In this document: positions 8,053 to 14,709 of the stretch, in pieces
Layout: each line of letters opens with the position of its first letter
How positions within the stretch are numbered: position 1 is the stretch's first letter
Assembly (NCBI GenBank): GCA_905236785.1
Contig: CAJOQC010000001.1
Span: 1 to 14,933, forward strand
Length of the DNA: 14,933 bases
Reading direction: 5' to 3'
Source: an uncultured Selenomonadaceae bacterium
GTDB taxonomy: Bacteria; Bacillota; Negativicutes; Selenomonadales; Selenomonadaceae
Position numbers and translations under genes: made by a program
The notes under the pieces: model-generated
The model's database searches: none
The model's input: only the letters and a program-made list of their open reading frames with translations
What the model was told of the DNA's origin: nothing

Positions 8053-9294
8053 ATGACCAAGAGGAAAAAAATTCTTGTTGCCGCCATCACCGCCGCCATG
8101 TTTTGCAGCAATTTTACGGCGACGCAGGCAGCCAAGGCGGAGGACACCAACGAGGCGGTTATGGTGGCTGCCGTAGCCGCCGCCGACAGCAGGGCAAGTT
8201 TGCTGGACAATGGGGAAAAATCCCTTGAGAAAGCCGAAGTTTCCAAAGAAAACAAAGAGGAAAATGCCGTACAAAGCGGCGAAAAGGATAAAAAGGAAAA
8301 AAAAGACAAGAAAACAAAAAAACAGAAAAAGAACAAAAAAAATAAAACCGACGAAAAAAAGCCCAAGAAAAGATATAAAATGCCCGACGAAAACGTTAGC
8401 GGCGAAGTCGATCTTGATACCTTTGTCAGCGCAAAACCCGACTTAAAGGCCGTTGCCACAAGCGATGCGGTGCTTTTTTACAACAACCCCGCTCTTGCCG
8501 CCCTGCCCGACAAAGATGCAATTTTGGTGGTGACAAGCGGTGTTGCCTCGCCATCTCTTCGCGCCGCAACCATAGAACCGACGGTGAATCGTATCAAACG
8601 GGTTCATCCAAACGTTAAAGTGATAACCGCCTTTATCGACAAAAAAGTTATAAACGAGATAAAGACCAAGGAGGAAGTGTTGTTTCCTACCCCCTTGGAA
8701 GCTCTCGATCAATTAAAAGCGGCGGGCTATTCGCGGGTTGCCGTTGCGAATTTGGGTATTGTTCCCGCCGAAGAATACATGGCGGCGACGGCGGCCTTTG
8801 AGTCGAAGAAGAACGATTTCAAAAAAATTGCCTGCGGCACGCCCCTTATGTTTCGACAGGGGCAGCAGGGCGTACCCGACGATATTGATGAGGCGGTGCG
8901 AGCTATTTCCGGTCAGTTTCCGCGACAGGCGAAAAAAGAGGCGATTTTGCTTCTTACCCCCGGCACGAAAACCATCGGCAATGCATATTACACCCTCATT
9001 ACGGAAAAGCTGAAGGAACTGTCCTTTAGTAACATTTACCTTGTCAACGGCCAAGGCTGGCCGAATTTTGGCATGGTAGGGAATAAGTTAAAACAAACGA
9101 AAATAAAAAAAGTTACCCTGTTTCCCCTCACGTTGGCCGCAGATAAAGAAGAAATGAACGCCATCGGCAAACTCTTTGAGGATGCCGGCTATGACACAAA
9201 TGTTATAACCGATGCTTTGGGTACGGGGGCTGCCGTGCAAAATATCTTTTTGCGCCGCGCCGACGAAGCCTTCGACGTTGTAACAAGCAAGTGA
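8053..9294 (+). CDS. Exported CbiK-fold protein lacking chelatase active-site residues
   Basis: The protein has 413 residues. A Sec signal peptide (MTKRKK, hydrophobic 7-22, likely cut after AKA at 29) is followed by a Lys/Glu-rich linker (about 54-109) and a CbiK/anaerobic sirohydrochlorin cobaltochelatase domain (about 150-405). The fold is recognised from AILVVTSGVASPSLRAATIEP, FPTPLEALDQLKAAGYSRVAV, PAEEY and KKVTLFPLTLAAD. In Salmonella CbiK the ligands are His145 (in GHG), Glu175 and His207 (in AGDHA). By my alignment the matching positions here are Pro303 (TPG), Asn332 and Glu366 (AADKEE), and LHI before the EEY motif reads LGI. It is therefore probably not a chelatase; it may bind a tetrapyrrole, metal or partner (inference). 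The start ATG is 9 bases after the glutamine synthetase stop, with GAGGA overlapping that stop. It is the last operon gene. Confidence 0.82.
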   Translation: MTKRKKILVAAITAAMFCSNFTATQAAKAEDTNEAVMVAAVAAADSRASLLDNGEKSLEKAEVSKENKEENAVQSGEKDKKEKKDKKTKKQKKNKKNKTDEKKPKKRYKMPDENVSGEVDLDTFVSAKPDLKAVATSDAVLFYNNPALAALPDKDAILVVTSGVASPSLRAATIEPTVNRIKRVHPNVKVITAFIDKKVINEIKTKEEVLFPTPLEALDQLKAAGYSRVAVANLGIVPAEEYMAATAAFESKKNDFKKIACGTPLMFRQGQQGVPDDIDEAVRAISGQFPRQAKKEAILLLTPGTKTIGNAYYTLITEKLKELSFSNIYLVNGQGWPNFGMVGNKLKQTKIKKVTLFPLTLAADKEEMNAIGKLFEDAGYDTNVITDALGTGAAVQNIFLRRADEAFDVVTSK

Positions 9295-9312
9295 TGCTGC
9301 TTTTTAAGAGTA

Positions 9313-9360
9313 TTTGATGCTACTCCTCAATTAAGATTTTAATTGAGGAGCAGTATCAAA
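9313..9360. repeat. Palindromic repeat, copy 2
   Basis: Near-perfect inverted repeat: arms 9313-9334 and 9339-9360 (20 of 22 positions pair) with a 4-base loop GATT. The right half 9337-9358 matches the family consensus. It begins 18 bases after the stop of the CbiK-fold gene. In RNA it would form a long AT-rich stem, but no T-run follows, so any terminator role is uncertain. The stop codon context TGATGCTGCT at 9292-9301 repeats almost exactly at 9315-9324 as TGATGCTACT, the left end of this element. Confidence 0.8.
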
Positions 9361-9396
9361 TGCCGCTCGACGTAGCGTTGCTACTACGTTGCGGCA
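9361..9396. repeat. Second hairpin directly after palindrome copy 2
   Basis: TGCCGC...CGTAG at 9361-9375 faces CTACGTTGCGGCA at 9384-9396, giving a GC-rich imperfect stem with a small internal mismatch. It abuts the preceding palindrome. It may be part of the same composite repeat, and its right arm runs into the repeat block at 9376-9459. Confidence 0.55.
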
Positions 9397-9459
9397 CTTT
9401 CCTTGTCTGCCGAAAAAATTTCTCGGCTTTTGGCACGAACTCATTTATGCAATGCTTCC
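9376..9459. repeat. Diverged dispersed intergenic repeat, copy 2
   Basis: It shares ordered blocks with 1-87: TACGTTG near 9385, TGCCGAAAAAA at 9408-9418 and TTATGCAATGCTTCC at 9445-9459. The spacing agrees to within about 3 bases. It contains a small hairpin (GCCGA at 9409-9413 with TCGGC at 9423-9427, followed by TTTT). No reading frame of significance is seen. Confidence 0.4.
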
Positions 9460-9475
9460 CATAAAAATTCCCATC

Positions 9476-9493
9476 CCGACAATTCGGTTTTTT
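9476..9493 (+). terminator. Possible weak intrinsic terminator
   Basis: A four-base stem CCGA/TCGG (9476-9479, 9484-9487) with loop CAAT is followed directly by six T at 9488-9493. The T-run is good but the stem is short. It could end the five-gene transcript, together with the larger hairpins upstream. The rest of the gap, 9494-9609, is A/T-rich leader before glgB with no clear promoter boxes. Confidence 0.35.
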
Positions 9494-9609
9494 CAAAATT
9501 TTTGCAAAAAAAAGGAATATTCGTTTCCAATGTCGAATTGCAAAAGGTGAAGTAATCGGCGACAAACTGTAAAAAAACGAAGGGGGTAACGCTCGAAGGG
9601 GCGGCAATT

Positions 9610-11631
9610 ATGGCAAATAACAAACATATCGGGATAGTGGCGCATGATGGTTGGCTTGAACCTTACGAGGACGCAATTCGCGGCCGACACGATCATGCCG
9701 TGTGGGCAATAAATCATTTGACGCAAAACGGTCGGATAAGATTGTCCGATTTCGCCACGGGGCATCTTTACTTTGGACTCCACAAAACGGACGACGGCTG
9801 GGTATTTCGCGAATGGGCGCCCAACGCCACCGACATTTACCTTATCGGCGACTTCAACGGCTGGCAGGAAAAGGAGGACTACCGCTTAAAACGTCTTGAA
9901 AACAGCGGGAACTGGGAAATAAAACTTCCCGCCGACAAGCTAAAACACGGCGATCTTTATAAAATGAAGGTCAAGTGGAACGGCGGCGAAGGCGAGCGTA
10001 TTCCCGCCTGGTGCAGGCGCGTGGTGCAGGACGACACGACGAAAATCTTCTCCGCGCAGGTGTGGAGCCCCGAAAAAGAATTTGTTTGGCACGACCAAGG
10101 CTTTAAGGTCAAAACCGATCCGTTGCTCATTTACGAGTGTCATGTCGGCATGGGGCAGGACGCGGAAAAGGTCGGCACATACACGGAATTTAAGGAAAAT
10201 GTTTTGCCGCGCATAATCAAAGACGGGTATAACTGTGTTCAGATTATGGCGATACAGGAGCATCCATATTACGGGAGTTTCGGCTATCATGTGAGTTCCT
10301 TCTTTGCGCCAAGCAGTCGTTGCGGAACGCCCGAAGAGCTAAAAGACCTCATCGACACGGCGCATAAGCAGGGTATCGGCGTTATAATGGACATAGTTCA
10401 CAGCCACGCGGTGAAAAATGAAGTCGAGGGCTTGGGTAATCTTTGCGGCGACCCCAATCAATTTTTCTATCCGGGCGATCGTCATGAGCATCCTGCATGG
10501 GACAGCCTTTGCTTTGACTACGGCAAAGACGACGTTGTTCATTTCCTCCTTTCAAACTGCAAATACTGGCTCGAAGAATTTCATTTCGACGGTTTCCGTT
10601 TCGACGGCATAACCTCCATGCTGTACTACAGCCATGGTTTGGGCGAAGCCTTCATGAGTTACGGCGACTATTTTAACGGGCATCAAGACGACAACGCGAT
10701 TTGTTATCTTACTTTGGCGAACAAGTTAATTCATGAGGTGAACCCCAACGCCATCACCATTGCCGAAGATGTGAGCGGTATGCCGGGGCTTGCCGCAAAA
10801 TTCGAGGACGGCGGTTACGGCTTTAACTATCGCCTTGCCATGAATATCCCCGATTATTGGATAAAGACAATAAAAGAGCAAAGCGACGAAAATTGGAAGC
10901 CTTCGAGCATTTTCTGGGAAGTCACCAACCGACGCGCCGACGAAAAAACCGTTTCTTACGCCGAAAGCCACGATCAGGCTTTGGTGGGCGACAAAACCAT
11001 AATTTTCCGCCTTATTGATGCCGATATGTATTGGCACTTTAGGAAATTTGACCGCAACGAGCAAGTAAATCGCGGCATTGCTCTGCATAAGATGATACGT
11101 TTGGTGACGGCCTCCACCATAAACGGCGGCTACTTAAATTTCATGGGCAACGAGTTCGGGCATCCCGAATGGATTGATTTCCCCCGCGAGGGCAACGGTT
11201 GGAGTTACAAATACGCCCGTCGTCAATGGAGTTTGGTTGACAACGACGAACTTTGCTATATGTGGCTTGGGGATTTTGACCGCGAAATGCTTAATGTGAT
11301 AAAGAGCGTAAGAGATTTCCAGAAATTGCCGGTCATTGAAATTTGGCATAACGACGGCGATCAGGTTTTGGCTTTTATGCGCGGCGATTTGGTGTTTGTG
11401 TTTAATTTCTCCCCCAATCGTTCCTACACCGATTACGGGTTCTTGACGCCACCCGGCGAATACGAAGTGGTGCTTAACACCGACGCGCCGAAGTTCGGCG
11501 GCAATGGCTTGGCCGACGACAGCGTGCATCATTTCACGAATTTTGATCAACTTTATGCCAAGGAACACAAAGAATGGCTCAAATTGTACATTCCCGCAAG
11601 AAGCGCGGTGGTTTTGCGTAAGAGTATGTAA
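9610..11631 (+). CDS. glgB: 1,4-alpha-glucan branching enzyme, GH13 subfamily 8 type
   Basis: This 673-residue predicted cytoplasmic enzyme would form alpha-1,6 branches in glycogen-like glucan. An N-terminal CBM48-like domain (about 48-150; FREWAPNATDIYLIGDFNGW) precedes the GH13 barrel. Catalytic residues are visible: nucleophile Asp332 in FRFDGITSMLY, acid/base Glu386 in TIAEDVSG, and Asp455 in AESHDQALVGDK, plus DIVHSH at 261-266. The FRFDGxTSMLY signature and overall form match the eukaryotic/Bacteroides-type GH13_8 enzymes rather than the E. coli GlgB (GH13_9). The ATG start follows an AAGGGGCGG stretch. It is 51 bases from pfkA and may share a transcript with it. Other glycogen genes (glgA, glgC, glgP) are not in the window. 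Confidence 0.95.
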   Translation: MANNKHIGIVAHDGWLEPYEDAIRGRHDHAVWAINHLTQNGRIRLSDFATGHLYFGLHKTDDGWVFREWAPNATDIYLIGDFNGWQEKEDYRLKRLENSGNWEIKLPADKLKHGDLYKMKVKWNGGEGERIPAWCRRVVQDDTTKIFSAQVWSPEKEFVWHDQGFKVKTDPLLIYECHVGMGQDAEKVGTYTEFKENVLPRIIKDGYNCVQIMAIQEHPYYGSFGYHVSSFFAPSSRCGTPEELKDLIDTAHKQGIGVIMDIVHSHAVKNEVEGLGNLCGDPNQFFYPGDRHEHPAWDSLCFDYGKDDVVHFLLSNCKYWLEEFHFDGFRFDGITSMLYYSHGLGEAFMSYGDYFNGHQDDNAICYLTLANKLIHEVNPNAITIAEDVSGMPGLAAKFEDGGYGFNYRLAMNIPDYWIKTIKEQSDENWKPSSIFWEVTNRRADEKTVSYAESHDQALVGDKTIIFRLIDADMYWHFRKFDRNEQVNRGIALHKMIRLVTASTINGGYLNFMGNEFGHPEWIDFPREGNGWSYKYARRQWSLVDNDELCYMWLGDFDREMLNVIKSVRDFQKLPVIEIWHNDGDQVLAFMRGDLVFVFNFSPNRSYTDYGFLTPPGEYEVVLNTDAPKFGGNGLADDSVHHFTNFDQLYAKEHKEWLKLYIPARSAVVLRKSM

Positions 11632-11682
11632 AAGCTTTATCTATGACTGCTTGTTTGGCAATATGTTGCAGGAGGTTTTTGT

Positions 11683-12645
11683 ATGTTAAACAGCATCGCG
11701 GTTATGACATCGGGCGGCGACAGCCCCGGAATGAATGCGGCTGCTCGCGCCGTTGTGCGCACCGCTCTTTATGAAGGCGTAAAAGTTTGGGGTATCAAAA
11801 GCGGTTATCACGGACTTTTGGACGAAGAAATTTTTGAGATGCAGTCTAAAGACGTGGGCGATATAATCCAACGCGGCGGCACATTTTTGGGAACGGCTCG
11901 TTGCAAACGGTGGACAACCCCCGAAGGACGTATGCAGGGTTATAAAAACTTGGTCGATCGCGGCATACAGGGCTTGGTGGTAATAGGCGGCGACGGCAGC
12001 TTGCGCGGCGCGTCGCTTCTTAGTGAAGAAACGGGTATTCCCATTGTGGGCTTGCCGGGAACCATTGACAACGACGTTTGGGGTTCTGATTACACCATAG
12101 GTTGCGATACGGCGGCCAACACCATCATTGATGCCATAAACAAATTGCGCGACACGGCATCGGCGCATCGGCGGGTGATTGTGCTTGAGGTCATGGGGCG
12201 TTCAAGCGGTTGGTTGGCCATGGTGAGCGGCATATCCGGTGGCGCGGAGTATATCTTGGTGCCGGAAGAAGAATACGATCTTGATTATATTTGCGATGAT
12301 ATGAAAAAAGCCTACGAGTCCGGCCGACGTTACATTATGGTTGTTGTGGCCGAAGGCGCAGGCAAAGGGCAGGAAATAGGCAAATATATATCGGAAAAAA
12401 CCGGGCTTGACACTCGCGTATCCAAACTTGGGCATATTCAGCGCGGCGGTTCGCCTACGGTTATCGACCGCGTAAAAGCGAGCCAACTGGGCGAAAAAGC
12501 GGCTTTGGCGATAATTTCGGGGCTGTCTGATGTGGTGTTCGGTTTTGACAAGGGAAATGTTGTTTCCATAAATCTTCACGATGCCGTAAACAACAAGAAA
12601 CGCATGGATCCCGAGTTCTTGCATTTGGCAAAGGTATTGGCGTAG
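11683..12645 (+). CDS. pfkA: ATP-dependent 6-phosphofructokinase
   Basis: This 320-residue glycolytic enzyme converts fructose 6-phosphate to fructose 1,6-bisphosphate. The length is normal for bacterial PfkA. Motifs: GGDSPGMN at 11-18 (nucleotide binding), GGDG at 102-105, catalytic PGTIDND at 125-131 with Asp129, MGR at 171-173, Glu224 in AEGAG, and HIQRGGSP at 251-258. Glycine after GGD (GGDG rather than GGDD) marks ATP rather than pyrophosphate as phosphoryl donor. The start is fixed by a perfect AGGAGG at 11670-11675, 7 bases upstream. A hairpin follows the stop. Confidence 0.97.
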   Translation: MLNSIAVMTSGGDSPGMNAAARAVVRTALYEGVKVWGIKSGYHGLLDEEIFEMQSKDVGDIIQRGGTFLGTARCKRWTTPEGRMQGYKNLVDRGIQGLVVIGGDGSLRGASLLSEETGIPIVGLPGTIDNDVWGSDYTIGCDTAANTIIDAINKLRDTASAHRRVIVLEVMGRSSGWLAMVSGISGGAEYILVPEEEYDLDYICDDMKKAYESGRRYIMVVVAEGAGKGQEIGKYISEKTGLDTRVSKLGHIQRGGSPTVIDRVKASQLGEKAALAIISGLSDVVFGFDKGNVVSINLHDAVNNKKRMDPEFLHLAKVLA

Positions 12646-12671
12646 GACGATAAACTATACGAAACTTATAG

Positions 12672-12699
12672 GACCTCTGTCAACTCGACAGAGGTCTTT
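12672..12699 (+). terminator. Hairpin between pfkA and ribE, probable terminator
   Basis: A perfect 10-bp stem (GACCTCTGTC at 12672-12681 with GACAGAGGTC at 12687-12696) has a five-base loop AACTC and is followed by TTTCC. The stem is strong and the T-run short. It most likely ends the pfkA transcript, possibly incompletely, since ribE starts only 24 bases later and has no clear promoter after the hairpin. It could also act as an attenuator or processing site. Confidence 0.65.
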
Positions 12700-12706
12700 C
12701 CATAAC

Positions 12707-12715
12707 AAGGGGGGA
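12707..12715 (+). promoter_or_regulatory. Ribosome binding site fixing the TTG start of ribE
   Basis: The purine-rich AAGGGGGGA ends about 6 bases before TTG 12721. The protein read from that TTG begins FTGIIEETG, the conserved riboflavin synthase N-terminus, so this codon is the start despite being a rare initiator. Confidence 0.75.
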
Positions 12716-12720
12716 AATCT

Positions 12721-13359
12721 TTGTTCACCGGCATAATCGAGGAAACGGGCAAACTTAAATCCTTAGGCGGCGGGCGCATAACCATAAGCGCAAAAAAAAT
12801 CCTTGCCGACATAAACATAGGCGACAGCATTGCCGTCAACGGTATTTGCCTCACGGTCACTTCCTTTGGCGGAGACTTTTTCACCGCTGATGTTATGCCC
12901 GAAACTTTGCGGCGCACCTCTTTGGAAAATTTGCCCGCAGGCAGCCTCATTAACCTTGAGCGCGCCCTCACTCTGTCGTCACGTCTTGGCGGGCATATAG
13001 TGAGCGGACATATCGACGGCGCGGGCAAAATTATTGACATAACGGCGGAAAAAAACGCCGTACTGATAAAGGTAACCGCCGACAAAGAGATTATCCGTTA
13101 CATCGCGGTAAAAGGGTCGGTGGCTCTTGACGGAATAAGTTTGACCGTTGCCGACGTTGACGAAAATTCCTTCGTGGTTTCCCTCATTCCCCACAGCATG
13201 AGCGAAACCAATCTGCACACGAAAAAAATCGGCAGTTTCTTAAATATCGAAACCGATATCATAGCAAAATATGTGGAGCGATTTGTCGCCGCGCCAAGCA
13301 AGCAGGGCATTACTTATGATTTCTTGACAAGGAACGGATTTTGTACCAATCCTGGTTAG
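12721..13359 (+). CDS. ribE: Riboflavin synthase, alpha chain
   Basis: This 212-residue enzyme dismutates two 6,7-dimethyl-8-ribityllumazine molecules into riboflavin and the pyrimidinedione precursor. Two homologous lumazine-binding domains are visible: the first (about 1-97) with GDSIAVNGICLTV and GGHIVSGHIDG, the second (about 98-195) with KGSVALDGISLTV and IPHSMSETN. The C-terminus ends in a short tail after LTRNGF, as in other members. Translation begins at TTG. It is followed after 60 bases by ribBA. The partner gene ribH, which makes the substrate, is not adjacent. The symbol is ribE in Bacillus-type naming and ribC in some others. Confidence 0.95.
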   Translation: MFTGIIEETGKLKSLGGGRITISAKKILADINIGDSIAVNGICLTVTSFGGDFFTADVMPETLRRTSLENLPAGSLINLERALTLSSRLGGHIVSGHIDGAGKIIDITAEKNAVLIKVTADKEIIRYIAVKGSVALDGISLTVADVDENSFVVSLIPHSMSETNLHTKKIGSFLNIETDIIAKYVERFVAAPSKQGITYDFLTRNGFCTNPG

Positions 13360-13419
13360 AGATTATGTATAAAAAAGCCCCATCGTCAATACCGAGTTTT
13401 TGTCATCAAGGAGAAGAAT

Positions 13420-14625
13420 ATGGCACAAAGAGAAGAATTTGCGACCGTTGAACAGGCCGTTGAGGATATAAAAAACGGCAAAATGGTGGTGGTGGTAGAC
13501 GACGAGGATCGCGAAAACGAAGGCGACCTCATTGTTGCCGCCCAAACCGTTACCCCTGCCGACATAAATTTTATGGCAACCCATGCCAAGGGGCTTATTT
13601 GCACACCGATTGATGGCAAACGCCTCGACGAACTTGAGATTTGCCCCATGGTGACGAACAACACCGACAACCACGAGACAGCCTTCACCGTTTCAATCGA
13701 TGCCTACGATACCGATACGGGAATATCTGCTTTTGAGCGTTGTCATACCATAAAGAAACTTCTTGACCCAAATGCCACCGCCGCAAATTTTAGACGGCCG
13801 GGTCATGTGTTCCCTTTGCGTTCGGTGGAAGGCGGCGTGTTGCGCCGCGCCGGACACACGGAAACAACCACCGACCTTGCGCGGTTGGCGGGGTTTTATC
13901 CGGCGGGTTTGTGTTGCGAAATCATGGACGACGACGGACACATGATGCGAACGGAAAAACTTATCCGATTTGCCAAAAAGCATAATCTTCACATAATCAC
14001 CGTAAAATCACTCATTGAATACAGAAAACGTACCGAAACTTTGGTGCGAAAAGTCGCCGATGTTGATTTTCCCAGTAAATACGGCCATTTCCGCCTAAAA
14101 TCCTACGAAAGCACCTTAGACGGAAAATGTCATTTGGCCGTGGTAAAGGGCGAAGTTAAGGGCAAAGAGAATGTTTTGGTGCGCGTCCATTCCGAATGTT
14201 TGACCGGGGATGCCTTGGGGTCGATGCGTTGCGACTGCGGCGAACAACTTGCCGCCGCGCTGAAGATGATCGAAGAGGCGGGCGAAGGCGTGGTGCTTTA
14301 TATGCGCCAAGAGGGGCGCGGCATAGGTCTTGCCAACAAAATGCGCGCCTACGCTCTGCAGGACGACGGCAAAGACACGGTGGAAGCAAACGTGCTTTTG
14401 GGTTTTGCGCCGGACTTGCGGGATTACGGCATAGGTGCGCAAATTTTGTCCGACTTGGGGCTTAGCACAATTCGCCTTATCACCAACAACCCCGCCAAAC
14501 GCGCCGGGTTAAACGGCCACGGTCTGACGATTGTCGAACGTGTGCCGATAGTTATTGCCGCCAACGATTACGATGCAAATTATCTTAATGTGAAGAAAGA
14601 AAAAATGGGGCATCTGTACCCTTGA
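13420..14625 (+). CDS. ribBA: Bifunctional DHBP synthase / GTP cyclohydrolase II
   Basis: This 401-residue fusion makes both riboflavin precursors. The N-terminal RibB part (about 5-205) forms 3,4-dihydroxy-2-butanone 4-phosphate from ribulose 5-phosphate; it shows the acidic metal loop [10 protein letters not shown] at 27-36, [18 protein letters not shown] and HTE at 146-148. The C-terminal RibA part (about 210-401) opens the GTP imidazole ring; it has zinc cysteines 260, 271 and 273 in SEC...RCDCGEQL, plus RQEGRGIGL and [11 protein letters not shown]. Both sites look intact. AAGGAG at 13408-13413 sits 6 bases before the ATG. The stop TGA coincides with the left end of palindrome copy 3. Confidence 0.97.
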   Translation: MAQREEFATVEQAVEDIKNGKMVVVVDDEDRENEGDLIVAAQTVTPADINFMATHAKGLICTPIDGKRLDELEICPMVTNNTDNHETAFTVSIDAYDTDTGISAFERCHTIKKLLDPNATAANFRRPGHVFPLRSVEGGVLRRAGHTETTTDLARLAGFYPAGLCCEIMDDDGHMMRTEKLIRFAKKHNLHIITVKSLIEYRKRTETLVRKVADVDFPSKYGHFRLKSYESTLDGKCHLAVVKGEVKGKENVLVRVHSECLTGDALGSMRCDCGEQLAAALKMIEEAGEGVVLYMRQEGRGIGLANKMRAYALQDDGKDTVEANVLLGFAPDLRDYGIGAQILSDLGLSTIRLITNNPAKRAGLNGHGLTIVERVPIVIAANDYDANYLNVKKEKMGHLYP

Positions 14626-14659
14626 TGCTTGTTCAACTTTTAATTGAAGAGTAGCATTA
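14623..14659. repeat. Palindromic repeat, copy 3
   Basis: Left arm TGATGCTTGTTCAA at 14623-14636 pairs imperfectly with the right arm; relative to copy 2 it has lost about 2 bases. The right half 14638-14659 matches the family consensus TTTTAATTGANGAGYAGYAT. It overlaps the ribBA stop codon. Its right half contributes the -35 element of the promoter for the next gene. Confidence 0.65.
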
Positions 14660-14672
14660 TAAATGCTAAAAT
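14644..14672 (+). promoter_or_regulatory. Promoter for leuB, extended -10
   Basis: TTGAAG at 14644-14649, a 17-base spacer, and TAAAAT at 14667-14672 preceded by TGC form a good sigma-A type promoter with extended -10. The start of transcription would lie near 14679, giving a leader of about 30 bases before the ATG at 14710. Confidence 0.65.
14652..14668. promoter_or_regulatory. Operator-like inverted repeat in the leuB promoter
   Basis: TAGCATT at 14652-14658 and AATGCTA at 14662-14668 form a perfect 7-bp inverted repeat with a 3-base centre. It fills the spacer and touches the -10 box, where a bound repressor would block polymerase. The regulator is unknown, and part of the sequence belongs to palindrome copy 3, so it may be incidental. 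Confidence 0.4.
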
Positions 14673-14709
14673 AACGGGCAGCATACAAAATCATTCAGCG
14701 AGGTTTATC

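Noticed and set aside
8210..8446. Overlapping Lys/Arg-rich frame within the CbiK-fold gene as a separate basic protein
   Set aside because: It is the frame-shifted reading of the same A-rich DNA and has no recognisable domain.
9610..9899. tRNA or small RNA gene in or near the glgB leader
   Set aside because: I looked for cloverleaf features and conserved RNA motifs in 9295-9609 and the glgB start and found none.
12646..12720. FMN riboswitch before ribE
   Set aside because: The 75-base gap is too short for the aptamer and is largely filled by the 10-bp hairpin and ribosome site.
184..14659. CRISPR array
   Set aside because: The repeats are thousands of bases apart, palindromic throughout and not separated by uniform spacers; no cas genes are present.
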